Source: Actinomadura montaniterrae (lineage in GTDB: Bacteria > Actinomycetota > Actinomycetes > Streptosporangiales > Streptosporangiaceae). Taken from it: DNA of 64,000 nt. The notes beneath the pieces are model-generated. The model saw only the letters and a program-made list of their open reading frames with translations, had not been told where the DNA came from and did not search any database. The translations under genes and the position numbers were made by a program. Positions 1 through 8,931 of the stretch are shown here, piece by piece (position 1 is the stretch's first letter; each line of letters begins with the position of its first letter). The stretch covers positions 1 through 64,000 of the forward strand of contig NZ_WBMR01000013.1 of assembly GCF_008923365.1 (NCBI RefSeq), written 5' to 3'.

Positions 1-123
1 GCGGGCTCGCGTCGGTGGTCTCGGGCGGGGTCTTCACGAGTGCCTCCCGCGGGCCGCCTGCCCGGGCGCGCGGTCCGGTCGCCGTCACGTTCGGTCCCCG
101 AGCAGTCACGCATTCAAGCGTCT

Positions 124-138
124 CGTGAGATTCTCACG
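124..138. promoter_or_regulatory. Inverted repeat upstream of XRE regulator
   Basis: CGTGAGATTCTCACG is a perfect 7-bp inverted repeat with one central base, about 95 bp upstream of the XRE gene start. It could be the binding site of that helix-turn-helix regulator (autoregulation) or of another factor. Bases 1-231 otherwise show no convincing gene. Confidence 0.4.
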
Positions 139-231
139 TACGCAAGCGGCTTCATGGAATTGCCCTGCCCTTCGTGCCGGGTTCGCCAATCGCGTTGTGG
201 CGCGGCCCGAGAGCGGCGAGACTTCGCTCCC

Positions 232-1074
232 ATGACCTACCGCCCCACCGTTCGTGGCCGCCGTCTGGCGCGGGAGCTCCGCAAGCTGCGCGAGGAGCAG
301 GGACTCACCCTGCAGGAGGTGGCGGACCGCCTCGACTGGTCCCGGGCCACCGTCTCCCGGCTGGAGACCAGCCAGACCCGGCCGCGCCCCGGCGACATCG
401 CCGACATCCTCGACCTGTACGGCGTTCCAAGCCCCGACCGCGACGCGCTGATCACGCTGGCCAGGCAGGCCGGGCAGCGCGGCTGGTGGACCGCCTACCA
501 GGACGTCTTCGCGGGCAGCTACGTCGCGCTGGAGGACGAGGCGTCGCACATCCGCACCTGGGACCCGCAGCTCATCCACGGGCTGCTGCAGACCGAGGAC
601 TACTCCCGCGCCGTGATCACCGCGGGCCGGCTGCTGCCCGCGCAGGAGGACATCGAGCGCCGCATCGCGGCCCGCAAGATCCGCCAGGCGCTGCTCGACC
701 GCGACACCGCTCCCCACCTGCAGGTCATCTTCGACGAGGCCGTGCTGCACCGGCACATCGGCGGCCCCGAGGTGATGCGCGCCCAGCTGGAGCATCTGGT
801 CGAGGCGATGAACCGCCCAACGGTGACCGTTCAGGTACTCCCGTACACACAGGGGGGACATGCGGGCCTTGACGGACGTTTCACCATTTTGTCGTATCCG
901 GACCCCGCAGACCCCGATATCGCCTACGTAGAGGGGACCATGGGTGACGTTTACCTTGAGAGCAGCGAGGCAATAGCAAAACATAGAGACCGCTTCGATC
1001 TGATCGAAGAGGCCGCACTGTCCCCCGAGGAATCCGCGCACCTCATAGCCGAGGCAGCAAGGAGCAGCCCGTGA
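232..1074 (+). CDS. XRE-family helix-turn-helix regulator (Scr1/DUF5753 type)
   Basis: A 280-aa cytoplasmic DNA-binding protein. An N-terminal helix-turn-helix lies at about residues 9-65 (LRKLREEQGLTLQEVADRLD, then WSRATVSRLE). A long C-terminal domain of the DUF5753 type follows, with the family features RGWW, HGLLQTEDYSRA, FDEAVLHR, VQVLPY and a run ending in AYVEG. I start at ATG 232 because the helix-turn-helix begins directly after it; the in-frame sequence upstream is not regulator-like. The start of the next gene overlaps this stop by 4 bp, the standard arrangement for XRE/DUF397 pairs in actinomycetes. Such pairs often affect development or antibiotic production. The specific target here is unknown. 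Confidence 0.9.
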   Translation: MTYRPTVRGRRLARELRKLREEQGLTLQEVADRLDWSRATVSRLETSQTRPRPGDIADILDLYGVPSPDRDALITLARQAGQRGWWTAYQDVFAGSYVALEDEASHIRTWDPQLIHGLLQTEDYSRAVITAGRLLPAQEDIERRIAARKIRQALLDRDTAPHLQVIFDEAVLHRHIGGPEVMRAQLEHLVEAMNRPTVTVQVLPYTQGGHAGLDGRFTILSYPDPADPDIAYVEGTMGDVYLESSEAIAKHRDRFDLIEEAALSPEESAHLIAEAARSSP

Positions 1075-1271
1075 CCAACCTGCAGCGCGAACTCAACGGA
1101 GCCAGCTGGCGCAAGTCGTCCCACAGCGGGAGCGGCGACCAGTGCGTCGAGGTGGCCCCCCTCTCCAGCGATCTGCGCGCTGTTCGCGATTCGAAGGACC
1201 CCGGCGGACCGGCCCTCGTGCTGACGCCGGACGCCTGGCAGACCCTCCTCGACTCCATCCGGGAGGTCTGA
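1071..1271 (+). CDS. DUF397 small protein, partner of XRE regulator
   Basis: A 66-aa protein starting at a GTG whose last bases overlap the TGA of the XRE gene (GTGA), so translation is probably coupled. It carries the DUF397 hallmarks: a W(R)KSSHSG stretch near residue 13, a cysteine after GSGDQ, a central VRDSKDP motif and a C-terminal W followed by hydrophobic residues. DUF397 proteins occur almost only in actinomycetes and usually sit beside Scr1-like XRE regulators, where they are thought to act as a paired modulator. Biochemical function is not established. It is followed by a strong hairpin. Confidence 0.9.
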   Translation: MTNLQRELNGASWRKSSHSGSGDQCVEVAPLSSDLRAVRDSKDPGGPALVLTPDAWQTLLDSIREV

Positions 1272-1281
1272 GCACGACTCC

Positions 1282-1314
1282 GGAGGGCCGCGGCGCACGT
1301 CGCCGCGGCCCTCC
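1282..1314 (+). terminator. Hairpin terminator after XRE/DUF397 operon
   Basis: A perfect 14-bp stem (GGAGGGCCGCGGCG and its complement) encloses a 5-nt loop, starting 10 bp after the DUF397 stop. There is no T-tract, as is usual in actinomycetes. It probably separates this operon from the next gene. Confidence 0.75.
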
Positions 1315-1394
1315 CCCGTGCCCGCCGCCGCGCACCCACCGCCGCGCACCCGCCACCCGCCGCCGGGACGACGGCCCCGCCCTTCCCCAGAAAG

Positions 1395-1408
1395 TAGAAC
1401 GTGTTCTA
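1395..1408. promoter_or_regulatory. KstR-type operator (TetR family palindrome)
   Basis: TAGAACGTGTTCTA fits TnnAACnnGTTnnA, the published consensus of the mycobacterial cholesterol-catabolism repressor KstR. Its arms TAGAAC/GTTCTA are perfect. It lies 57 bp upstream of the GTG of an Rv3520c-type oxidoreductase, a family whose M. tuberculosis member lies in the cholesterol region. No KstR gene is visible in this window, so the regulator would act in trans. Confidence 0.6.
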
Positions 1409-1464
1409 GTATCGCCCGTGCGCCGCAGACCCGGCGGCGCGCACCGCGACCGGAGGATGGCAAC

Positions 1465-2484
1465 GTGACCGCGGACCTCAAGCTCGGCATCAACGTCGGC
1501 TACTGGCAGAGCGAACCCGAGGACCAGACCGAGACGGTGCTGGCCGCCGAGCGCTGCGGATACGACTCGGTCTTCACCGCCGAGGCCTACGGCTCCGACG
1601 CGTTCACCCCCCTCGCCTGGTACGCCGCCCGCACGTCCCGGATCAAGCTCGGCACCGCCGTCGTGCAGATGTCCGCGCGGACCCCCGCCGCCACCGCGAT
1701 GCACGCGCTCACCCTCGACGCGCTGTCCGGCGGACGGATGATCCTCGGGCTCGGCGCGTCCGGCCCCCAGGTCGTCGAAGGCTGGTACGGGCAGCCGTTC
1801 CCCAAGCCGCTCGCCCGCACCCGCGAGTACCTCGACATCGTCCGGCAGGTCTGGCGCCGCGAGGAGCCCGTCACCAGCGAGGGCCCGCACTACCCGCTGC
1901 CGTACCCCGGCGGCGCGGGCCTCGGCAAGCCGCTGAAGTCGATCGTCCACCCCGTCCGGCCGGAGATCCCCGTGTACCTCGGCGCCGAGGGGCCGAAGAA
2001 CGTCGCGCTGTCCACCGAGGTCGCGCAGGGCTGGCTGCCGCTGTTCGTCGACCCCGAGCAGCTCGAGCCGGTGTTCGGAGCGTCCCTCGCGAACCGCCCG
2101 GACGGCTTCGAGATCGCCGCGACCGTCACCACGATCGTCACCGACGACCTGGCCTCCGCGCTCGAGTTCGCCAAGATCCCGCTCGCCTTCTACATCGGCG
2201 GGATGGGCGCCAAGGACCGCAACTTCCACCTCGACCTCATCGGCCGGCTCGGCTTCGCCGAGCAGGCGCAGCGCGTCCAGGAGCTGTTCCTGGACGGCCG
2301 CCGCCCCGAGGCGATCAAGGCCGTCCCCGACGAGCTGGCCGACGCGATCTCGCTGCTCGGCCCGCTCGGCCGGATCAAGGAGCGGCTCCAGCTGTGGCGC
2401 GACAGCCCGGTCAGCACCGTGCTGATCGCCGGCGTGAAGGACGAGCCGACGCTGCGCGCGATCAGGGAGATGGTCGACGGCTGA
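1465..2484 (+). CDS. LLM-class F420-dependent oxidoreductase, Rv3520c-like
   Basis: A 339-aa TIM-barrel enzyme of the bacterial luciferase-like superfamily, expected to use coenzyme F420. The start is GTG 1465, with GGAGG 8 bp upstream. Family features are an early LGINVGYW strand, AAERCGYDSVFTAEAY, ARTSRIKLGTAV, ALSGGRMILGLGASGPQVVEGWYG, and a C-terminal LLGPLGRIKERLQLW. The pattern resembles the F420 Rv3520c subfamily. A KstR-type operator precedes the gene and a hairpin follows it, so it is probably transcribed alone. Steroid or lipid-ring redox chemistry is a reasonable inference from the operator and the homologue, but the substrate is unknown. Confidence 0.85.
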   Translation: MTADLKLGINVGYWQSEPEDQTETVLAAERCGYDSVFTAEAYGSDAFTPLAWYAARTSRIKLGTAVVQMSARTPAATAMHALTLDALSGGRMILGLGASGPQVVEGWYGQPFPKPLARTREYLDIVRQVWRREEPVTSEGPHYPLPYPGGAGLGKPLKSIVHPVRPEIPVYLGAEGPKNVALSTEVAQGWLPLFVDPEQLEPVFGASLANRPDGFEIAATVTTIVTDDLASALEFAKIPLAFYIGGMGAKDRNFHLDLIGRLGFAEQAQRVQELFLDGRRPEAIKAVPDELADAISLLGPLGRIKERLQLWRDSPVSTVLIAGVKDEPTLRAIREMVDG

Positions 2485-2591
2485 GCAAGAGGTTTGTACC
2501 TTTTCGCCCAGAATTATCACGCAACGGAAAGTTCCCGCCGCCGACGCGCGGGTTCTACGTTCGTGATCAGGCCACCCCGAGTTACCGGGGC

Positions 2592-2635
2592 ATGGGGAGG
2601 GGCGGTCCGGCGCACGCCGGGCCGCCCCTCCCCAT
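2592..2635 (+). terminator. Hairpin terminator after LLM oxidoreductase
   Basis: A long GC-rich hairpin: the left arm starts ATGGGGAGGGGCGG and the right arm ends CCGCCCCTCCCCAT, with an inner CCGGC/GCCGG stem. TTT follows at once, consistent with intrinsic termination on the plus strand. Confidence 0.75.
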
Positions 2636-2747
2636 TTCGGGGTGGGCCGCCCGTAACCGATCACACACGGCGCGATGGAATGGAGGCGGCGAACCGGGCG
2701 CTGCACCGAAGGCACCCGGAGATCACAGACTGGAGATGGGACACACG

Positions 2748-4403
<1,656 letters not shown>

Positions 4404-4415
4404 CCACTCTCGAAC

Positions 4416-4455
4416 GCGTTGATGGTCTCGAATAATCATTCGAGACCATCAACGC
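4416..4455. terminator. Perfect 18-bp inverted repeat
   Basis: Two perfectly complementary 18-bp arms (left arm GCGTTGATGGTCTCGAAT) flank a 4-base AATC loop, just after the ThDP gene. It is unusually AT-rich for this genome, has no T-tract, and ends 35 bp before the start of the next frame. It probably terminates the ThDP gene transcript. A recombination or transposon-end origin is possible because the next gene is a rearranged remnant. Confidence 0.6.
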
Positions 4456-4490
4456 CCCGTGACCGTTCGATCACCGTTAGCTTGCGTTCC

Positions 4491-4986
4491 ATGCCAACGA
4501 GCGCACACGAGCTCCCGCTGGAGATGGTCCGCAACCGGCCCGAGCTCGTCCCCACGATCCTGCGGACCGTCTTCGACCTGGACATACTCGGCGACCCCAG
4601 CATCACGTCCGAATCCTTCGCCGATCTCAACCCGGCCGAACTCCGATGCGACGCCACTGTCCTGTTCGACAATAGGGACGAACGCACCCACGGCGTCATC
4701 GTCGAGTCACAGCAGCGGTTCGACGGCGGCAAGCAGTACAGCTGGCCCGCCTACATCGCGCTGCTCCGGCTACGCCACAAGTGCGGAGCGACGCTGCTCG
4801 TCCTGTGCCCGGACGAGAACAGCGCCCGCAGATGCGCCGCCCCCATCGACATGGGACACCCGAACTGGGTGCTCGAACCCCTGACCGTCCACCCCGGCAT
4901 GCTCCCCCCGATCACGGACCCCGCCGAAGCCGCCCGCATGCCCGAACTCGCCGTCCTCAGCGCCCCCGCGCACGCCGACGGCCCGC
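4491..4986 (+). pseudogene. Truncated hypothetical (PD-(D/E)XK-like) N-terminal fragment
   Basis: About 165 residues of a protein resembling a common streptomycete family starting MPxxxHELPLEM. The pattern RCDATVLF ... GVIVESQ resembles the D...ExQ core of PD-(D/E)XK nuclease-like proteins, and hydrophobic stretches such as CGATLLVLCPDE match that family. The normal protein is longer (roughly 250-300 aa). Here the reading frame runs without a stop into an unrelated SDR fragment near 4985, with a visible change in codon style (C-rich third positions before, G-rich after). I call it a truncated gene. Whether a fusion protein is made is unknown. Confidence 0.6.
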
Positions 4987-5584
4987 ACGCAGTGGGGCCG
5001 CGGTTGGTCCATGTCGCGGCGGACTTCGCCGAGGTGGACGCGCCGGGACGGGTCGTCCGGCGGGCGGTGGAGGTGTTCGGGGCGGTCGACGTGGTGGTGG
5101 CGAACCATGCGCGCAGCGCCGAGCAGACGCTCGCGGAGGTGACGGCGGACGAGCTGGACCGGTGCTGGGCGGTGAACGCCCGGGCGAGCGCGTGCTGCTC
5201 GCCCAGGCGTTCGCGGAGGTTCACGACGACGCGCGGCCGGGCGGGCGGATCGTGCTGTTCACCTCGGGGCAGCATCTCGGGCCGATGGGGCGGGAGATCC
5301 CGTACGCGGTGAGCAAGGGCGCGATCCACCAGATGACGCTGACGCTCGCCGATGTGCTGGCCGACCGGGGCATCACGGTCAACGCGGTCAATCCGGGGCC
5401 GACGGACACCGGGTGGGCGGACGACGCGCTGACCGAGAAGGTCGTGGGGGCGTTGCCGTTTGGGCGGTGGGGGCGGCCGGGCGACGTGGCGCGGCTGGTG
5501 CGGTGGCTGGTGTCGGACGAGGGGCGGTGGATCACCGGGCAGGTGATCAACTCTGAGGGGGGTTTCCGGCGGTGGAGCCTCTGA
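4987..5584 (+). pseudogene. SDR oxidoreductase remnant, 5'-truncated and frameshifted
   Basis: The second half of a short-chain dehydrogenase. The first segment (AVEVFGAVDVVVANHA, then TADELDRCWAVNARAS) is in the frame of the upstream fragment. The rest (AQAFAEVHDDARPGGRIVLF, YAVSKGAIHQMTLTLADVLA with catalytic YxxxK, ITVNAVNPGPTDTGW, and the ending ITGQVINSEGGF) lies in another frame. The break is near 5184: removing two bases (GC) from the run AGCGCGTGCTG restores NARASVLLAQAF. The N-terminal Rossmann glycine motif is absent. The tail overlaps the end of the convergent MFS gene by 38 bp. Confidence 0.75.
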
Positions 5585-6791
5585 GGAGGAGGCCGCCGGC
5601 GGCGAGCAGGGCGAGGACGATCACGGCGCCGCCGTAGATGTCGGCGGTGTCGCGCAGGCCGATGTGCGTGGTGGCGAAGCCCGCGGCGATGGCGGGGAGG
5701 CTGAAGGCGAGGTAGCTGAGGGTGTAGACGGTCGCGAAGAGGGCGGCGCGGCGGGCCGGTTCGGCGAGGGACGCGGCGATGCGGAAGGCGCCGAGGAACG
5801 CGGCGCCGAAGCCGAGGCCGGAGACCACGGTGGCGGTGAAGAACAGCGGCGTGGACGTGGTGGCGAGCGCGGTGAGGGTGAGGGCGAGGCCCGCGGCGAG
5901 GACGAGCGAGCCGCCGATCATCATGGGGCGGGGACGGCGGGCGCCGGTCGCGATGACGGCGGCGGCGCTGGCGGCCATCAGCGCGAAGACGACCAGGCCG
6001 CCGACGAGGTGGCTGCGGACGCCGAGGACGCCGGCGGCGAGCGACGGGCCGAGCGACATGTAGAGGCCGACGACGCCCCAGGTGGCGATGAGGCTCGGGA
6101 CGATCAGCAGGAAGGTGCCGCGGGCGCCGCGGGGGACGCTGACCTGCGGGCGCAGCGAGGCGAGCGCGCCGGGCCGGCGGGCGGACGTCTCCGGCATGGC
6201 GAGGATGCCGGCGACGGCGAGGGCGCAGAGCGCGGCGAGCAGCCAGTAGACGAGGGTGGTCGGCGCGGGCGCGTACTGGACGAGCAGGCCGGAGCCGAGG
6301 GCGCCGGCGCCGAGGCCGATGCCGGGGGTGGCGCTGTTGACCAGGGACGCGAGGCGCTGGTCGTGCGGGGGCTGCAGGTCGACGAGGCCGGCGCTGATCG
6401 CGCCGGTGGCGGTGCCGGTCGCGAGGCCCTGCAGGATGCGGGCGGCGATGAGCCAGCCGACGCCGTCCGCGGTGACGAACAGCAGCATGGCGGCGACCTG
6501 GGCGATCAGTGCGGCGGCGAGGACGGGGCGGCGGCCGATGTGGTCGGAGAGGGCGCCGACGGTGACGAGGGCGGCGAGCAGCGCGAGCGCGTAGACGGCG
6601 AAGACGACGGTGAGGGTGGTCGCCGAGAACTTCCATTCGGCCTGGTAGACGACGTAGAGGGGGGACGGTGCGGCGGCCGCGGCCATGAAGGCGAGGAGGG
6701 TGGCGGCGAGGGTCCAGAAGGCGGCGGCGCGGGGCAGCCGGCGGGCGCGGGGGCCGGCGGCGGGTTCGGCGGCCGGGAGGGCGGTGGTCAC
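5547..6791 (-). CDS. MFS transporter (drug-exporter type)
   Basis: A 414-aa inner-membrane protein with about 12 hydrophobic segments. The first is at residues 24-45, after a Pro/Ala-rich cytoplasmic N-terminus. The MFS loop signature appears as GALSDHIGRRPVLAAALI between helices 2 and 3, and a motif-C-like NSATPGIGLGAGALGSGLLV follows in helix 5. These motifs favour a DHA1-type proton-driven exporter. The GTG start at 6791 has AGGAG 7 bp upstream. The gene is divergent from a TetR regulator and the gap holds two copies of an operator-like element, so it is most likely repressed by that TetR and induced by its substrate. Confidence 0.85.
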   Translation of the reverse strand: MTTALPAAEPAAGPRARRLPRAAAFWTLAATLLAFMAAAAAPSPLYVVYQAEWKFSATTLTVVFAVYALALLAALVTVGALSDHIGRRPVLAAALIAQVAAMLLFVTADGVGWLIAARILQGLATGTATGAISAGLVDLQPPHDQRLASLVNSATPGIGLGAGALGSGLLVQYAPAPTTLVYWLLAALCALAVAGILAMPETSARRPGALASLRPQVSVPRGARGTFLLIVPSLIATWGVVGLYMSLGPSLAAGVLGVRSHLVGGLVVFALMAASAAAVIATGARRPRPMMIGGSLVLAAGLALTLTALATTSTPLFFTATVVSGLGFGAAFLGAFRIAASLAEPARRAALFATVYTLSYLAFSLPAIAAGFATTHIGLRDTADIYGGAVIVLALLAAGGLLLRGSTAGNPPQS

Positions 6792-6800
6792 GGCGGACTC

Positions 6801-6871
6801 CTAAAGCAAAAATATTGGCTTTAAGAGACCGTACCCTCCTCGCGACCCTAAAGCAAAGAATATTGCGTTAA
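6801..6871. promoter_or_regulatory. Double TetR operator between MFS and TetR genes
   Basis: Two 24-bp copies of one AT-rich element occur at 6801-6824 and 6848-6871, offset 47 bp. Both begin CTAAAGCAAA and contain ATATTG followed by TTAA. Copy 1 is nearly self-complementary (AAAGC...GGCTTT). Copy 2 overlaps the probable -10 of the TetR gene. Their position between divergent genes argues for control of both promoters by the adjacent TetR protein. Confidence 0.7.
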
Positions 6872-6874
6872 CCT
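6869..6874 (+). promoter_or_regulatory. Probable -10 hexamer (leaderless TetR gene)
   Basis: TAACCT ends 7 bp before ATG 6882 and no Shine-Dalgarno sequence is present. This spacing would put the transcription start at or next to the start codon. Confidence 0.45.
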
Positions 6875-6881
6875 GGGCGAC

Positions 6882-7463
6882 ATGAGCACCGGTACCCGTT
6901 CCGCGGCGGCGCGGCCCGGCGGGCGCAGCGCCCGCGTCCGGGACGCGGTGCACCACGCGGTCACCGAGCTGATCTGCGAGCGCGGCGCCGACCGGGTCAC
7001 GATCCCGCTGGTCGCGGCGCGCGCGGGGGTCAATCCGACGACGGTCTACCGGCGCTGGGGCACCGTCCCCGCGCTGCTGGCCGAGGTGGCGGCCAAGGAG
7101 CTGGACGCCGACGCCCCTCCCCCGCCGACCGGCGACCTGCGCGCCGACCTCGCGGCGTACGCCGAGTGGGATCTCGCGCACCTGTCGCGTCCGGGCGGCA
7201 TCGCGTTCTTCCGCGCGGAGGTCGCGGCGGATCTCGACGAGCGCAAGGCGGGCCTGCGCGAGTGCCTGCGGCAGGTGAACGACGCGCTGGAGGCGATCGT
7301 CGCCGCGGCGCGGGCGGCCGGCGAGGCCGACCCGCCGCCGGTCGAGGAGATCATCGACCGGGTGGTGGCGCCGCTGTACTTCCGGGTCGTCTTCTCGGTC
7401 CCGGGCACCGATCCCCGGTTCGCCCGGAGGCTGGCCGAGGAGTTCCTCGACGGGCGGTCCTGA
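6882..7463 (+). CDS. TetR/AcrR-family repressor
   Basis: A 193-aa regulator. The N-terminal helix-turn-helix spans about residues 18-65 (VRDAVHHAVTELI, VTIPLVAARAGVNPTTVYRR, WGTVPALLAEVA). The C-terminal ligand domain is of the type in which a conserved PLYFRVVF stretch precedes the end. It lacks a ribosome-binding site and is probably translated from a leaderless transcript. It is divergent from the MFS exporter with a duplicated operator between them, so it probably represses the pump and itself. A perfect 12-bp hairpin follows the stop. Confidence 0.88.
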   Translation: MSTGTRSAAARPGGRSARVRDAVHHAVTELICERGADRVTIPLVAARAGVNPTTVYRRWGTVPALLAEVAAKELDADAPPPPTGDLRADLAAYAEWDLAHLSRPGGIAFFRAEVAADLDERKAGLRECLRQVNDALEAIVAAARAAGEADPPPVEEIIDRVVAPLYFRVVFSVPGTDPRFARRLAEEFLDGRS

Positions 7464-7497
7464 CCGGGACGCGGCCGCCCCCGGCGCCGCGTCCCGG
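7464..7497. terminator. Bidirectional hairpin between convergent genes
   Basis: Perfect 12-bp arms (CCGGGACGCGGC and its complement) around a 10-nt loop start directly after the TetR stop. They lie 27 bp from the stop of the convergent methyltransferase, so the hairpin may serve both. Confidence 0.7.
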
Positions 7498-7500
7498 GAA

Positions 7501-7524
7501 CCGGGTCCGGGTCCGGGTCCGGGT
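7501..7524. repeat. Hexanucleotide tandem repeat (CCGGGT)x4
   Basis: Four perfect CCGGGT units end exactly at the methyltransferase stop codon. This is a short slippage-prone tract between convergent genes. Confidence 0.85.
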
Positions 7525-8330
7525 CAGGCGCGGCAGATGATCTCGCCGTGCGTGACGGAGTACCAGCCGTCCTCCGCGGCGGCCCACTCCTTCCAGCCCT
7601 CGTAGACGCGCTGCAGCTCCTCGCGGGTGGCGTGGCCGCCGGCGACGGCCTTGTCCGCGACGGACGAGTCCCGCATCCGGCCGCCCCACGACTCGCTCCA
7701 CCACTCGCGCTCCTCGGGGGTGGCGTAGCACCAGGCCGACGCGGACGCGGTGACGTCGGTGAACCCGGCCTGCCGCGCCCAGGAGACCAGCCGGCGTCCG
7801 GCGTGCGGCTCGCCGCCGTTGCCGCGCGCCACCCGGTAGTAGATGTCCAGCCAGGGGGCCATGGCCTCGGGTTCCGGGTACCAGATCATGGTGCCGAAGT
7901 CGGCCTCGCGGGCGGCGACGATGCCGCCGGGCTTGGCGACCCGGCGCATCTCGGCCAGCGCCCGGACGGGGTCCGCGATGTGCTGCAGGACCTGGTGTGC
8001 GTGGACGACGTCGAACGTGCCGTCGGGGAAGTCCAGGTCGTGGACGTCGGCGACGGCGAACTCGACGTTGGCCGCGCCCTTGGCCTCGACGTTCCGGCGC
8101 GCGTCGGCCAGCACGACCTCGGCGGCGTCGGTGGCGACGACGCGTCCGGGCGCGACCAGCTCGGCCATCCCGGCGGTGATCGTTCCCGGGCCGCACCCGA
8201 CGTCCAGGACCGACGACCCGGGCCGCAGGTGCGGGACCAGGTAGGCGGCGGAGTTCTCGACGGTGCGCCACTGGTGCGCGCTCAGCACGTTCGCGTGGTG
8301 GCCGTGGGTGTAGGTCGCGTTCGCGGACAT
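7524..8330 (-). CDS. Class I SAM-dependent methyltransferase
   Basis: A 268-aa Rossmann-fold methyltransferase. Motif I is VLDVGCGPGTIT (about residue 42), the acidic residue after strand 2 is in VVATDAA, motif II appears as FAVADVHDLDFPDGTFDVVH, and motif III as RRVAKPGGIVAAREAD. It resembles the UbiE/Methyltransf_11 group acting on small molecules. ATG 8330 is preferred to GTG 8339 because GAGAGG lies 9 bp upstream of the ATG but directly abuts the GTG. Two inverted repeats sit 41-78 bp upstream, so it is probably under its own repressor or activator. The substrate is unknown. Confidence 0.88.
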   Translation of the reverse strand: MSANATYTHGHHANVLSAHQWRTVENSAAYLVPHLRPGSSVLDVGCGPGTITAGMAELVAPGRVVATDAAEVVLADARRNVEAKGAANVEFAVADVHDLDFPDGTFDVVHAHQVLQHIADPVRALAEMRRVAKPGGIVAAREADFGTMIWYPEPEAMAPWLDIYYRVARGNGGEPHAGRRLVSWARQAGFTDVTASASAWCYATPEEREWWSESWGGRMRDSSVADKAVAGGHATREELQRVYEGWKEWAAAEDGWYSVTHGEIICRA

Positions 8331-8370
8331 CGGGATCACCTCTCTGTCGGTGCCTGCACCCTACGCCGAC

Positions 8371-8408
8371 TTCTCAAACTTTGAGAACTGAATCTCGGAA
8401 TATGAGAT
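8371..8408. promoter_or_regulatory. Paired inverted repeats upstream of methyltransferase
   Basis: TTCTCAAACTTTGAGAA (8371-8387) is a perfect 8-bp palindrome with one central base. ATCTCGGAATATGAGAT (8392-8408) repeats the same outer pattern (TCTC...GAGA). The centres are 21 bp apart, two helical turns, as expected for cooperative binding of two dimers. No regulator gene is adjacent. Confidence 0.6.
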
Positions 8409-8424
8409 AGCAGGACATGTGAAA

Positions 8425-8453
8425 GGGGGCCGGGGCGCGATGCCCCGGCCCCC
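8425..8453 (-). terminator. Terminator of the 81-aa small gene
   Basis: A perfect 12-bp stem (GGGGGCCGGGGC) with a 5-nt loop. On the minus strand it is followed by TTTC, so it reads as an intrinsic terminator for the small gene at 8501-8746 and separates it from the methyltransferase. Confidence 0.75.
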
Positions 8454-8500
8454 TCTCGGAGCCGATCCGTCAGGCGGCCGCCGTCAGGCCGCCTTGGTCG

Positions 8501-8746
8501 TCATGCCGCCAGGGCGATGCGCCGGCCGGCCACGCGCCGCGCCGCGGGCACCGCCGGAACGGGCGCCGCCGGGACGGGCACCGGGGCGGGCAGCGGTTCG
8601 AGCACGGCCAGCGCCGGCGGAACCTCGGCGTAGGCGTTCAGCGTCGCGTGGGTGAGTTCGGTGAGCCACGGCTGCACGATGGTCCGCTCCGCGGGCCCGT
8701 CCAGCCGTGGGTGGGTGAGATGGAATGTGCCGGTCGCTTCGCTCAC
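8501..8746 (-). CDS. Small protein of unknown function, Pro/Ala/Val-rich tail
   Basis: I do not recognise this 81-aa protein. The N-terminal half (EATGTFHLTHPRLDGPAERT, then VQPWLTELTHATLNAYAEVP) looks globular or leader-like. The C-terminal half is a low-complexity Pro/Val/Ala run ending in basic ARRVAGRRIALAA. There are no cysteines, signal peptide or membrane segment. GTG 8746 is chosen because AAGGAAGGGG lies about 7 bp upstream. A dedicated terminator follows, which supports a real short transcript. A peptide precursor or a small regulatory protein are both possible; no modification enzyme other than the downstream methyltransferase is near. Confidence 0.5.
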   Translation of the reverse strand: MSEATGTFHLTHPRLDGPAERTIVQPWLTELTHATLNAYAEVPPALAVLEPLPAPVPVPAAPVPAVPAARRVAGRRIALAA

Positions 8747-8931
8747 TGTCGACACCCCTTCCTTGACCCGGCGGCCCCGCGCCTGTGCGACGGCCACCGG
8801 TTGTCACATACCCCTAGGTACGTAGTCACAAGCCACTCGGTTCGGCGGCTGTTCCCAATCGCCCCAGGTTGTCCCCTAAGTCACATCCCAACCTAGAGCC
8901 CGCCTCGGACATTCTTCGAACGCTTATTCGG

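Noticed and set aside
8747-8931. Extra promoter elements in the gap (CCTAGG and repeated TGTGAC)
   Set aside because: No -35/-10 pair with acceptable spacing could be defined by eye.
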